Of a DNA stretch of 64,000 nucleotides, positions 26,517-37,957 are shown piece after piece. Position 1 is the first letter of the stretch. Every line of letters begins with the position of its first letter. Origin of the DNA: Pseudofrankia coriaricola (GTDB taxonomy: Bacteria; Actinomycetota; Actinomycetes; Frankiales; Frankiaceae). The notes beneath the pieces are model-generated. The model worked only from the letters and a program-made list of their open reading frames with translations, ran no database searches and was not told where the DNA came from. The translations under genes were made by a program, and so were the position numbers. Location: positions 1-64,000 of the forward strand of contig NZ_MBLO01000230.1 in assembly GCF_001854805.1 (NCBI RefSeq), in the 5' to 3' direction.

Positions 26517-27497
26517 ATGTGCGCCATGCCGGTCAGCCTGGACGCCGCCGTGGAGGCGAGCCGTACCGGTGACCTGTGGCTCTTCCGCGGCCGAACCCCC
26601 GCCGACCGGGCCATCCAGACGCTCACGAACAGCCCGGTCAACCACGTCGGGATGGCGCTTGTCCTCGAGGACCTGCCGCCGATGATCTGGCATGCCGAGC
26701 TCGGCAGGTCGCTGACCGACCAGTGGACCGGCGGCCGTCACCGCGGCGTCCAGCTGCACGACCTGCGCGACGCGGTCCACGTATGGGGCCAGCGTTACGG
26801 TCAGCGTGCCTGGCTGCGCCAGCTCGAGCCCGAGGTCTCCCGCGAGGCGGAGGACGCGGCACTGCGGATCATTGCCCGGCTCGACGGCACCCCGTTCCCG
26901 TCGACCGCGCAGCTCGCCGGGCGCTGGCTGCGAGGCCGGCTGCCGACACTCGTCCGGCGCGGGGGAGGTGCCGAGGCCGCCGACGCGCCGGAGGCACTGG
27001 TCTCCGACCCCACCGCCGAGCCCTGGCTCGCGTCCTTCCCCTGGCGCGACGGGTCCGCCGACTCCAGCCGGCTGGCGGCCGGGTCTACCGGCTCGACCGG
27101 CGCGACGGGCGCCAGAGGTTCCGCCGGCGTCGCGCGCCGCGGAGGCTCCGGGGCGTCGCCGGTCGGCGTCGCCGACGGTGACGACGCGCAGCCGGGCCGC
27201 TGGTCACGGCTCCGTGGCCTCGCTACCCGGCGCGGCGCCGCCCGCACGGCGAGCCCTACCGACGGGCCCACGGGCAACGAGACCCACGAGTCCGAGGAGG
27301 GGGAAGAAGGCCGCCCCGCCCTGGAGACCGCGTACTGCGCCGAGGTCGTCGCGATCACCTATCAGGCCATGGGTCTGCTGGCCTCCGGCCGTCGGCCGAG
27401 CTGGTACGACCCGGGCCGGTTCTGGAGCGGCGACGACCTCCCGCTCGCCCTCGGCTTCGCCCTCGGCGCCGAGATCGCCGTCTCCATGCCGGACTGA
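26517..27497 (+). CDS. Permuted NlpC/P60-type (YiiX-like) cysteine hydrolase
   Basis: A 326-residue protein with the circularly permuted papain-like order: an early His segment (SPVNHVGMALVLEDLPPMIWHAELG, about 40-65) and the candidate nucleophile Cys late (TAYCAEVVAITYQAMGLL, about 275). Permuted members act on lipids, peptides or amide bonds. Between the halves, residues about 165-260 are low-complexity (Gly/Ser/Ala/Arg with GSTGSTGATGARGS), probably a disordered insertion. No signal peptide, so it is likely cytoplasmic. Start ATG 26517 is chosen on leaderless geometry; GTG 26511 and ATG 26526 are alternatives. The catalytic assignment is by pattern, so family confidence is moderate. Confidence 0.62.
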   Translation: MCAMPVSLDAAVEASRTGDLWLFRGRTPADRAIQTLTNSPVNHVGMALVLEDLPPMIWHAELGRSLTDQWTGGRHRGVQLHDLRDAVHVWGQRYGQRAWLRQLEPEVSREAEDAALRIIARLDGTPFPSTAQLAGRWLRGRLPTLVRRGGGAEAADAPEALVSDPTAEPWLASFPWRDGSADSSRLAAGSTGSTGATGARGSAGVARRGGSGASPVGVADGDDAQPGRWSRLRGLATRRGAARTASPTDGPTGNETHESEEGEEGRPALETAYCAEVVAITYQAMGLLASGRRPSWYDPGRFWSGDDLPLALGFALGAEIAVSMPD

Positions 27498-27548
27498 CCA
27501 CGGGGACGGGCCGTGGCCAGGCGTCGGGCGGCGTGGTTGGGTGGCGGC

Positions 27549-27794
27549 ATGGATGAGAAGGGCATTTTCACGCAGATCAACGCACTCGTCGCCGAGGAGC
27601 ACGAGCTGCGGACCAAACGGGCGGCCGGGGAGGTCGACCCCGAGACCGAGCTTGAGCGGCTCCGCCACGTCGAGGAGTCCCTGGACCAGTGCTGGGACCT
27701 GCTGCGTCGCCGCGAGGCGCTGCGCAACGCCGGCCTCGACCCCGACGAGGCGAAGTCGGCCCCGGTCGGCCAGGTTGAGGGCTACATCCAGTAG
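27549..27794 (+). CDS. DUF2630 family protein
   Basis: An 81-residue, highly charged helical protein. MDEKGIFTQINALVAEEHELR at the start and LRHVEESLDQCWDLLRRREALRNAG in the middle match the DUF2630 family, small actinobacterial proteins predicted to form a helical hairpin or coiled coil. No function is known. It follows the NlpC/P60-type gene by about 50 bp on the same strand and could share its transcript. Only a weak GGGTGG lies before the ATG. Confidence 0.8.
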   Translation: MDEKGIFTQINALVAEEHELRTKRAAGEVDPETELERLRHVEESLDQCWDLLRRREALRNAGLDPDEAKSAPVGQVEGYIQ

Positions 27795-28194
27795 CGAACG
27801 GCCCGGCGACCAGCCCGGTCGGGCGTCACCCGGTTGGCGCGCGACGGGCGCCACCGTCGCGGGCGCCGTCGCCGGAGGCGCGGCCTCGGCGGTCGTGGCG
27901 TGGGCTGTGGTGGGCGCGGTACGTCCGGCCCTTCTCCAGGTTGAACGCGAGCAGGTAAAGCCGGAGGGGCAACGACCGGGACAGGCTCAGACTCACCCCG
28001 AAAGCTTTCCAGGGCGAACGGCACGCGGCGTGGTCAGTTCGCCGACATCCCGCGGGCCACGGCGTCAAGCCGTGCGGCGGCCCGCGACGCCGCTCCAGCG
28101 ACCGGTAAGCGCAACTCGACCACACCTGGTGACGGCGCCTCAAGCGCAGCACCAACCCGGCCACGTCGTCAGCCCGGCCCCAGCTCTACCACCC
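27795..28194. other. Intergenic region between convergent genes
   Basis: About 400 bp with no credible gene. Nothing structured stood out except general GC richness; it should contain the transcription ends of DUF2630 and the histidine kinase. Confidence 0.45.
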
Positions 28195-29892
28195 TCATAT
28201 GCCAGGACCCGGAACCACGCGGGGAGGGCGCTCAGCGCCCGACACGGGGCGAGCGCGTTCAGCGCCTCGCCCCGGCATGCGGATCGTGAAGGCGGCCCCG
28301 CCCTCGGGGGCGGCAGCCGCGTGGGCGTGCCCGCCGAGCCGGGACGCCAGCCGGGCGACGAGCGCGAGGCCAAGCCCCGTCGAGACCGGCCGTAGCCCGC
28401 GGTAGCGCTCGTAGAGCGCCGAGCGCTCGAACGCGACGGCCAGGTCGTCGTCGGTGAGCCCCGGGCCGCCGTCGCGCACCTCCAGCACCGCGACCGTCGG
28501 CCCGGCGCCCGCGAGCCCGGTACCCGCTGGCCCGGTGCCCGCGAACTCTGCCCGGGCCGCGAGCACGATCGGTGCGCCGGCCGGGACCAGCCGCAGCGCG
28601 TTCTCGGCGAGCCCGTCGAGGATCTGGCGCAGTCGGACCGCGTCCGTCACGGCCACGACCGGCCCACCCGGCACCTCCACCCGCAGCTCGACGCCCACGG
28701 CGGCGCAGCGGCGGCGCCAGACCTCGGCGGCGTCGGTGACGAACCTCGCCAGATCGACGGGTGCGAGGTCGACGCGGAAGTCGTCGGCGTCGAGGCGGGC
28801 GAGGTCGAGCAGGTCCTGGACGAGCCGGTCCAGCCGCAGTGCCTCGTCGAGGATCACCCGGCCGGCGTCCGGGGTCTGCCCCGCCGGGGTGACGCCGTCG
28901 GCGAGCGCCTCGGCGAAGCCGCGGATCGCGGTCAGCGGCGTTCGCAGCTCGTGCGAGACCGAGAGCAGGAACTCCCGCTGGCGTGCCTCGCTGACCGTGA
29001 GCGCGCTGGCGAGCCCGCCGAGCGCGTCCGCCACGTCGGCGATCTCGGCCGGGCCGCCGGACGGCAGAGCGAGCGCCAGGTCGACGTCGCGCCGGCCGTG
29101 CGCCAGCTCGCGCGCGGCCGCGGCCAAGGCCCGCAGTGGCCGGGCCAGCAGGCGGGCCAGCAGCAGGCCGGCGACCGTCGCCACGGCGAGCGCGATCACC
29201 AGCGCCACCAGCAGCCGGCGCGACAGCGCGGACGTCAGCTCCTGGGCCTGCGAGGCGGGCTGGACGAGCACGACCGTCGAGCCGTCGGGCAGTGGCCGGG
29301 TCGCGATGACGACCCGTCGGCCCGCGGTGGTACGCACGACGTCGGTCCGGTGGGTGCCGGCGAGCCGGCGCAGCGTCGCCGCCGGCAGCGCCGGCACCCA
29401 CCGCCCCCCGACGGGGCCCATCGCCGTGCGCACGGCACCGCGCGGGCCGAGGACCAGCAGGCTGACCTGTTGCGACCCGATCGCGCGGGTGACGCCCGCG
29501 CGCAGCTCGGCGGTCGCCTCCGGCTGCTCGTAGAGGGCGACGACGAGGTCGGCCTGCCGGCCGAGTACCCGGCGGGCCTGCCCCTCGCCGACGTCGCCCA
29601 GCTGTCCGAGGAACACCGCCCCGGTGATGATCACCCCGAGTAGTGCGACCAGCGTCGTGGCCAGCGCCGTGCGCCGCCCGAGCCCGCCCCCGCGGCCCGG
29701 CCGGCGACGTGCGCGGCCCACCCGGTTCAGCCTGCCCGGCCGGCTCTCCCTGCCCAGCGGGCGAACCGGGCCCGGCCCGCCCGCCCGTCCCGCCCGTCCC
29801 ACCCGGCTCGTCCTGCCCGGCCGGCGGTGCCCAGACGTGGCGTCAGTCGGCTGGCCGCCGGCCTGCCAGCCGGGTGCCGGCGCGCTAGCCAT
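28195..29892 (-). CDS. Sensor histidine kinase (two-component system)
   Basis: A 565-residue membrane sensor kinase. An Arg/Gly/Pro-rich cytoplasmic start (about 75 residues) leads to a first membrane helix (TALATTLVALLGVIITGAVFL), an extracellular sensor of about 130 residues, a second helix (LLVALVIALAVATVAGLLLARL), HAMP, and the kinase core. The phospho-accepting His is H314 in SVSHELRTPLTAIRGF; N-box LAENALRL, G1 DGGPGL and G2 TGLGLALVARLASRLGG are present. Its ATG overlaps the response regulator stop (ATGGCTAG), so the pair is coupled. The stimulus is unknown; the neighbouring DUF1800/DUF1501 genes are divergent and might be targets. Confidence 0.88.
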   Translation of the reverse strand: MASAPAPGWQAGGQPTDATSGHRRPGRTSRVGRAGRAGGPGPVRPLGRESRPGRLNRVGRARRRPGRGGGLGRRTALATTLVALLGVIITGAVFLGQLGDVGEGQARRVLGRQADLVVALYEQPEATAELRAGVTRAIGSQQVSLLVLGPRGAVRTAMGPVGGRWVPALPAATLRRLAGTHRTDVVRTTAGRRVVIATRPLPDGSTVVLVQPASQAQELTSALSRRLLVALVIALAVATVAGLLLARLLARPLRALAAAARELAHGRRDVDLALALPSGGPAEIADVADALGGLASALTVSEARQREFLLSVSHELRTPLTAIRGFAEALADGVTPAGQTPDAGRVILDEALRLDRLVQDLLDLARLDADDFRVDLAPVDLARFVTDAAEVWRRRCAAVGVELRVEVPGGPVVAVTDAVRLRQILDGLAENALRLVPAGAPIVLAARAEFAGTGPAGTGLAGAGPTVAVLEVRDGGPGLTDDDLAVAFERSALYERYRGLRPVSTGLGLALVARLASRLGGHAHAAAAPEGGAAFTIRMPGRGAERARPVSGAERPPRVVPGPGI

Positions 29893-30736
29893 CGGCGGTG
29901 TAGCCGACGCCGCGGACGGTGCGGATCGGTGAGGCGGCGCCGAGCTTGGCGCGGACCTGGGCGACATGGACGTCGACGGTGCGGGTCCCGGCCGCCGCCT
30001 GGTAGCCCCAGACCTGGGAGAGCAGCCGCTCCCGGGTGAAGACGAGCCCGGGGCGTGTCAGCAGCGCGGCCAGCAGGTCGAACTCGGTCGCGGTCAGCGC
30101 GACAGCCTCCCCGCCGGCGCGTACCAGGCGGCGGTCCAGGTCCATCTCGACGGCTCCCGCGCGCAGCACGCGGCTCGCCGGCCGGTCCGCCTGGGGGCCG
30201 GCCCGGCGCAGCACCGCGCGTAGCCGGGCCACCAGCTCGCGGGGCGAGAACGGCTTGACGAGGTAGTCGTCCGCGCCGAGCTCCAGGCCGAGGATGCGGT
30301 CGACCTCGTCGTCTCGCGCCGTGACGAACAGGACCGGCGTCCAGTCGTCGTCGGCGCGCAGCGCCCGCACCACGTCACGCCCGTCCAGCCCCGGCAGCCG
30401 GATGTCCAGGACGATCGCGACCGGAGCGAGCGCCCGGGCCGCCTCCAGACCGGCTACGCCGTCGTGGCGGACCTCGACGCCGAATCCCTCCCTGGTCAGG
30501 TAGAGCCGGATCAGGTCGCAGATATGCGGCTCGTCCTCGACCACCAGCACGAGCCCCGACGACCGCCGGGCCGCCGCCCCCACCCCCGCCTCCTCCACGG
30601 GCGCCGAGGACCTCGGGGGCGCCGACGACATCGCGGACGTCGAGGATTCGGACGCGGGCGGGGTGGCCGGTGTCGGCTGGATGGCCGGTGTCGACGCCGT
30701 CGGGAGGTTTCCCACCTGCCCAGTCTGGGGCGCCAT
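29885..30736 (-). CDS. OmpR-family response regulator
   Basis: A 283-residue response regulator. A disordered Pro/Ser/Ala-rich leader (about 60 residues) precedes the receiver domain (LVLVVEDEPHICDLIRLYL), with the phosphorylated Asp at D111 (VLDIRLPG) and the switch Lys in DYLVKPFSPREL. The C-terminal winged helix ends AKLGAASPIRTVRGVGYTADG. ATG 30736 has GAGGAG 5 bp upstream; the leader is longer than usual, so a later start cannot be excluded. It is transcribed with the histidine kinase that follows and is divergent from the DUF1800 gene 100 bp away. Confidence 0.88.
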   Translation of the reverse strand: MAPQTGQVGNLPTASTPAIQPTPATPPASESSTSAMSSAPPRSSAPVEEAGVGAAARRSSGLVLVVEDEPHICDLIRLYLTREGFGVEVRHDGVAGLEAARALAPVAIVLDIRLPGLDGRDVVRALRADDDWTPVLFVTARDDEVDRILGLELGADDYLVKPFSPRELVARLRAVLRRAGPQADRPASRVLRAGAVEMDLDRRLVRAGGEAVALTATEFDLLAALLTRPGLVFTRERLLSQVWGYQAAAGTRTVDVHVAQVRAKLGAASPIRTVRGVGYTADG

Positions 30737-30836
30737 GCGCTCCTCGCCGACCCCGGCCGGGTATCGGCCGGATTGTCTTACCGTTCTCGAACATGGCGGC
30801 CACGGCACGCTGACGGTCCGCTGGGACGGTCCGTCC

Positions 30837-32207
30837 ATGGCCACCGCGCGTTCCGATATCGCGTTTCTCTACCGGCGGGCCGGGTTCGGCGCGAGCCCGG
30901 CCCAGCTCGACGCCGTCGTGGCCGGCGGATACGACGCGGCCGTCGACGCCCTGCTCGGCGCCGGCACGCGTGCCGGCGCCGGCCCGGATCCGGAGCCGCC
31001 GCCGACGTTCGCGCCGCTGCCCAAGCTGGCCGACGTCCGGACGGACCCCCAGGCACGGTCGACCTACGCCCAGATGGTGCGTGAGCAGGGGACCGAGCTG
31101 ACCGGCTGGTGGGTGCGCCGGATGGTCGCCACCGCCGACCCGTTCACCGAGAAGCTCACGTTCTTCTGGCACGGGCACTTCGCGACGTCGATCACCAAGG
31201 TGCGCGTGGCGGCGGCGATGCTCGCGCAGAACGAGATCTTCCGGCGTTCCGGGACCGGCCCGTTCGACGCGCTCACTCTCGCGGTCGCCCGGGACCCGGC
31301 GATGCTGGCGTGGCTCGACGCCGGGCAGAACCGCAAGGAGCACCCGAACGAGAACTTCTCCCGGGAGCTGATGGAGCTGTTCACCCTCGGCATCGGCAAC
31401 TACACCGAGATCGACGTCCGGGAGGCGGCGCGGGCCTTCACCGGCTGGCGGGTGGACGCGAGCCGTACCGGCTTCCAACTGGCCGCGAAGCAGCACGACG
31501 ACGGGACGAAGACGGTCCTCGCCAAGACGGGCAACCTCGGCGGTGAGGATGTCATCGCCCTGGTCACCCACCAGCCGGCGTCGGCCCGCTGGGTCTGCTC
31601 CCGGCTGTTCAGCCGGCTCGCCGCCCCCGTCGCGCCCGACGCCAACCCGGCGGCCGACGCGATGCTGGCGGCCTACGGCTCGACGCTCGACGCCGGCGCA
31701 GCCGTGCGCGCCATGCTGCGCTCGCCCGCCTTCCTCGCGAGCCGCGGCAAGCTCGTCGCCCAGCCGGTCGAGTACGTCGTCACGACGCTGCGGGCGCTCG
31801 GCCTGCGGGTCACACCGACAGCCGGCGGCTCGGCGGACGCCTCCACCGGCGCCGCGGCCGGGGCTGGCGGCGGGGCGCTGCCGCAGCGGGCCGTGCTGGC
31901 GGCGCTCGCCGGCCTCGGCCAGGTGCCGTTCCAGCCGCCGAGCGTCGGCGGCTGGCCCGAGAACGCGGCCTGGCTGACGACCGCGTCCACGCAGGTGCGG
32001 ACGAAGTTCGCCACCGCGGCCGCCGCGGCGGCGAACCTGGCCGCGATCGCCGACGAGCCGGCCGCCGGCCGGCCGGACGCCGTCGCCCACCTGCTGTCCC
32101 TCGACGGCTGGACCTCCCGCACCCGCGAGGCGATGTCCGGCGCCGGCGGCAACCCGGCCCGCCTCGTCGCGCTCGCCCTGCTCTCACCCGAGTACCTGAC
32201 CGTCTAG
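30837..32207 (+). CDS. DUF1800 family protein
   Basis: A 456-residue protein of the DUF1800 family. Recognisable parts are IAFLYRRAGFGASPAQLDAVVAGGY at the start, LTFFWHGHFATS near residue 105, NENFSRELMELFTLGIGNYTEIDVREAARAFTGWR, and QVPFQPPSVGGWPENAAWL late. Family members are usually encoded with a DUF1501 protein, as here; function is unknown, though export or surface roles are proposed. I start at ATG 30837, where similarity begins; no obvious Sec signal is seen. A short Ala/Gly-rich insertion lies near residue 335. Confidence 0.82.
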   Translation: MATARSDIAFLYRRAGFGASPAQLDAVVAGGYDAAVDALLGAGTRAGAGPDPEPPPTFAPLPKLADVRTDPQARSTYAQMVREQGTELTGWWVRRMVATADPFTEKLTFFWHGHFATSITKVRVAAAMLAQNEIFRRSGTGPFDALTLAVARDPAMLAWLDAGQNRKEHPNENFSRELMELFTLGIGNYTEIDVREAARAFTGWRVDASRTGFQLAAKQHDDGTKTVLAKTGNLGGEDVIALVTHQPASARWVCSRLFSRLAAPVAPDANPAADAMLAAYGSTLDAGAAVRAMLRSPAFLASRGKLVAQPVEYVVTTLRALGLRVTPTAGGSADASTGAAAGAGGGALPQRAVLAALAGLGQVPFQPPSVGGWPENAAWLTTASTQVRTKFATAAAAAANLAAIADEPAAGRPDAVAHLLSLDGWTSRTREAMSGAGGNPARLVALALLSPEYLTV

Positions 32208-32221
32208 GACACCGCCCCGGA

Positions 32222-32275
32222 AGCCCGGAGGCCCTGGAAGCTCGGAGGCCCTGGAAGTTCGGAGGCCCCGGAAAC
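32222..32275 (+). repeat. Three 18-bp tandem repeats between DUF1800 and DUF1501 genes
   Basis: The unit CGGAGGCCCTGGAAGYT occurs about three times in a row in the 86-bp gap. Each unit carries GGAGG, which could distract ribosomes just before the true site at the DUF1501 start. Confidence 0.6.
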
Positions 32276-32293
32276 CAAGAGGGAGGAGGGCCG

Positions 32294-33670
32294 ATGCCGT
32301 TCGACCGGCGCCGGTTTCTGATCGCGTCCGGGGTGACCGGCGGCCTGGCCGCGGCCACCACCGCCGGGGTCGTGTCCTACCGGGAGCTTCACCACAGCGC
32401 CGCCCAGGAGCCGTTGGCCGGGGGTGGCGTCCTCGTCGTCGTCACCCTCTACGGCGGCAACGACGGGCTGAACATGGTGATCCCCGTCGAGGACCCGGCC
32501 TACCGGGCGGCGCGCGGCGAGCTTGCCTACTCCGCCGAGCAGGCGCTCCCGCTCACCGACGGCTTCGCGCTGCATCCCGCGATGACCGGACTGCGCAAGC
32601 TGTGGGACGACCATCGTCTGGCGATCATCCGCGGTGTCGGCTACCCGAAGCCAGACCACAGCCATTTCCGGTCGATGGCGATCTGGCAGACCGCCTCGCC
32701 GGAGACCGCGTCGACGACCGGATGGCTCGGCCGCTGGCTCGACGCCCAGGCCAAGACCCCCGCGGGCGGCTCGTCGGCACCTGGTGCTTCGTCGGCACCG
32801 GCTGGCTCCTCCTCACCCGGCAGCGCCGCCGCGCTGCGGGTGGTCTCCGTCGGCCCGACGCTCGCGCCGCTGGTCGTAGGCGCGACGACCGCCGCCGCGG
32901 CCGTCCCCACCGGCCCGTTCACGGCGCCCGGCGGCGCGATCGGCCAGGAGCTGCGCCAGCTCTACCGTCCCGACCCGGTGGACGGCCCGCTCGCCGCCCG
33001 GGTCGCGTCCTCCGGCGCCGACCTGTTCACCGTCGCGGGCACGCTCGGCCCTGTGCTCGCGGGCCAGGCCGACCAGGACACGGGCCCGGCCGGTCAGCTC
33101 GACGGCGGCGGGGGTGACGCCACCGCGGCCCCCGCCGCCGGCACCGCCACGTCGCCCCCGGCGTCGGCCACCGTGGCCGCGGCGAAGGCCGGCGAGCTGG
33201 GGGCGCAGCTCGACGTGGTCGCCGCCTGCATCCGCGCCGGCGTGCCGACCAGGGCCTACTCGGTCAACCTCGGCGGCTTCGACACCCACATCATGGAGAA
33301 GGCGACCCAGGCGAAGCTGCTCGGCGAGCTGGACGCCGCGCTCACCCGCTTCCAGGCCGCGATCGTCGGCGACCCGCACGGGACGGCGGTCACGACAGTG
33401 GTCTATTCGGAGTTCGGCCGGCGGGTCGCGGCCAACGCCAACGACGGCACCGACCACGGCACCGCCGCCCCCGTCCTCGTCCTCGGCACGAACGTCCGCG
33501 GCGGCTTCCATGGCGACGCACCGAGCCTGACCAACCTGGACGACGGCGACCTGAGGTTCACCACCGACTTCCGCTCCGTCTACGCCACCCTCCTGGAGCG
33601 TGTCCTCGGAACCGAGGCCGGCGTCGTCCTCGGCTCCCAGGAACACTTCCCCCGCCTCGCCTTCCTCTGA
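32294..33670 (+). CDS. DUF1501 family protein with Tat signal
   Basis: A 458-residue exported protein. The twin-arginine signal is MPFDRRRFLIASGVTGGLAAATTAG. The mature part matches DUF1501 (sulfatase-like fold): VVVTLYGGNDGLNMVIPVEDPAY, DHRLAIIRGVGYPKPDHSHFRSM, VNLGGFDTH, VVYSEFGRRVAANANDGTDHG. Two Ala/Gly/Ser-rich insertions (about 155-175 and 265-295) are likely disordered. A strong Shine-Dalgarno (GAGGGAGGAGGG) precedes the ATG. It forms a conserved pair with the DUF1800 gene. No enzymatic function is established. Confidence 0.85.
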   Translation: MPFDRRRFLIASGVTGGLAAATTAGVVSYRELHHSAAQEPLAGGGVLVVVTLYGGNDGLNMVIPVEDPAYRAARGELAYSAEQALPLTDGFALHPAMTGLRKLWDDHRLAIIRGVGYPKPDHSHFRSMAIWQTASPETASTTGWLGRWLDAQAKTPAGGSSAPGASSAPAGSSSPGSAAALRVVSVGPTLAPLVVGATTAAAAVPTGPFTAPGGAIGQELRQLYRPDPVDGPLAARVASSGADLFTVAGTLGPVLAGQADQDTGPAGQLDGGGGDATAAPAAGTATSPPASATVAAAKAGELGAQLDVVAACIRAGVPTRAYSVNLGGFDTHIMEKATQAKLLGELDAALTRFQAAIVGDPHGTAVTTVVYSEFGRRVAANANDGTDHGTAAPVLVLGTNVRGGFHGDAPSLTNLDDGDLRFTTDFRSVYATLLERVLGTEAGVVLGSQEHFPRLAFL

Positions 33671-34058
33671 CCGATCCCGACGGGACCGGCCTGGGGCCGG
33701 CCCCGTCGACTGATCGCGTACCGGAGTCTCAGACATCTCGACGCCACATCCGGCGCGCCGGCGGCCGGTGTAGCGATGGCCGGCGGGCTGACAGCGGGCC
33801 GGACCGGGGCTGGCGCGGCCTGGGGCGACAGTCGGGGAGGTGACCGTAAATCGGGTGAGCCAGTTCCGGCGCGCGCCATAGGGTGACTGGTGGGCGAGTC
33901 GGCGGGTGAGCCGCCGGGCGGCGGTGGCCGCTGGGACGGTTCGGCCCGTGGGCGGATAAGCCGTCGCCGCGGAGCCGGCGGCGAGCGCTCGTCGGCAGGC
34001 GCGGGGTGGGGCCGGGGCCCATGTTCCTGGGCGCTGGCGTGGTCGGAGGGATGGGCGC
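33671..34058. other. Intergenic region with terminator hairpin
   Basis: No gene seen. It begins with a hairpin at 33679-33707 and leads to the GNAT gene's GGAGGG ribosome site. Confidence 0.45.
33679..33707 (+). terminator. Hairpin after DUF1501 gene
   Basis: GACGGGACCGGCC and GGCCGGCCCCGTC pair with one mismatch around a 3-nt loop, 9 bp after the stop codon. There is no T-run, as is common in GC-rich actinobacteria. Confidence 0.5.
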
Positions 34059-34904
34059 GTGACGGAGCCGACGCGGGTTCTGCCAGAGAAGACCGAGCCG
34101 GAGGCGCCGGCGGCCGACGGCGGTCCGCTGGACAACGTGATCTGGGCGGCGCTGACCGGGCCGCAGGCGGGGTTCGCCGAGCGGGCCGGGCAGGCTGCGC
34201 GGTTCCAGACCGACGTCGCGCCCTTCGCGGCCATGGCCGGCGGGCCGGGGCGGTGGGCCTGGGACGACCTGGCCAGGGTCGTCGGCCCGGGCGGCCCGGC
34301 GGTGCTGTTCTTCGTCGAGGAGGAACCGCCGGCTGGCTGGCGGTCCGTCGACGTGCTCGGCCTCGTCCAGATGGTCGCGACCGACGCGTTCGCCGACGCT
34401 CCCGAGCCCGAGGCACGGCCGCTCGGCCCGGACGACGTGCCCGCGATGCTCGACCTGGTCGGCCGCACCCGCCCCGGCCCTTACCTCCAGCGGACCATCG
34501 AGCTCGGGAGCTACCTCGGCGTCTTCGACGGCGACGCGCTGGTCGCGATGGCGGGGGAGCGGCTGCGGATCCCCGGCATGACCGAGGTCAGCGCAGTGTG
34601 TACCGACCCCGCCTACCAGGGCCATGGCCTCGCGACCCGGCTGATGCGCGCCGTCGCCGTCGGGATCCGCGCCCGCGGTGAGACGCCGTTCCTGCACGCG
34701 GCGGCCACGAACACGACGGCCATCCGCCTCTACGAGCACCTCGGCTTCGAACTGCGCGCCACCACGGTCTTCCGCTTCGTCGAGGCGCCAGGGCTCCTCG
34801 AGCCCCGCCTCCTCGAGCCGGGCATTCCGGAACCTCGCGCCGACGAGCCGGGCGGCTGGGCGGACGACGACGAGCACTTCGTCCGCCCAGGCGAGTGCGG
34901 CTGA
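34059..34904 (+). CDS. GNAT-family N-acetyltransferase
   Basis: A 281-residue protein with a C-terminal acetyltransferase domain: VSAVCTDPAYQGHGLATRLMRAVAVGIRARGETPFLHAAATNTTAIRLYEHLGFELR carries the acetyl-CoA loop QGHGLA and the last helix. The N-terminal 100 residues (FAAMAGGPGRWAWDDLARVVGPGG) resemble the first half of actinobacterial two-part GNATs. GTG 34059 has GGAGGG upstream. The tail is acidic and Pro/Glu-rich with an EPRLLEPGIPEPR near-repeat. The acceptor is unknown. Confidence 0.8.
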   Translation: MTEPTRVLPEKTEPEAPAADGGPLDNVIWAALTGPQAGFAERAGQAARFQTDVAPFAAMAGGPGRWAWDDLARVVGPGGPAVLFFVEEEPPAGWRSVDVLGLVQMVATDAFADAPEPEARPLGPDDVPAMLDLVGRTRPGPYLQRTIELGSYLGVFDGDALVAMAGERLRIPGMTEVSAVCTDPAYQGHGLATRLMRAVAVGIRARGETPFLHAAATNTTAIRLYEHLGFELRATTVFRFVEAPGLLEPRLLEPGIPEPRADEPGGWADDDEHFVRPGECG

Positions 34905-35047
34905 GCCGGGTCCATGGGGGGTCGGGGAGAGGAAGCTACGCGCGGGGTGCGGCGAGCTGCCGGCCATGTCGCGGATTGCGGGAGATGACGGCCCGACCCG
35001 CGAGGTAGCTTGCGGAGGGGACCGGCGGTTCCAAGGAGGTGGTCGCG

Positions 35048-37582
<2,535 letters not shown>

Positions 37583-37957
37583 CCCGCCGAGGCGTCGTGA
37601 TGGCCCCGCGGCCCGCGGTTCCGTCGTGTTCCTCGTATTGCCCGGGTTCGGGACGACTGGCCGGACGTCGGCGCCGCGTCGCGCACCTTGGCCGGACGCG
37701 CGAGCCGCCCATGATCTGGTGGAATCCTCGGAGCTGCCGCTCGGAAAATGTCATCAGGTCATGGAAGTGGCTCTACCAGCATCAGCCGGTCAGACCCCTG
37801 GCGCGCCGGAGCCCGGCCCGCTGCGCGGACCGGACGTGAGATCCGCCGGTTCGGGACGACCGAGGCGGACGCCGACCGGCAGTATGACGGTGATGACAGG
37901 CAGCGGTCCGGCCGCGGAACTCGGCCCGGCCCCGCCGAGAGACGGGAGAACGAAAGC
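37583..37957. other. Intergenic region with a degenerate palindromic element
   Basis: No gene seen. It contains the 37700-37762 element described separately and the upstream region of the FabG-like SDR. Confidence 0.5.
37700..37762. repeat. Degenerate copy of the CATGATCTGGTGG palindrome family
   Basis: CCATGATCTGGTGGAAT and AAAATGTCATCAGGTCATGG are imperfect inverted arms around about 20 bp. The left arm and flanks (GAGCCG..CCATGATCTGGTGG.ATC.TCGG) also match 45777-45806, and the right arm matches AAAATGCCACCAGATCATG at 45758. Confidence 0.6.
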
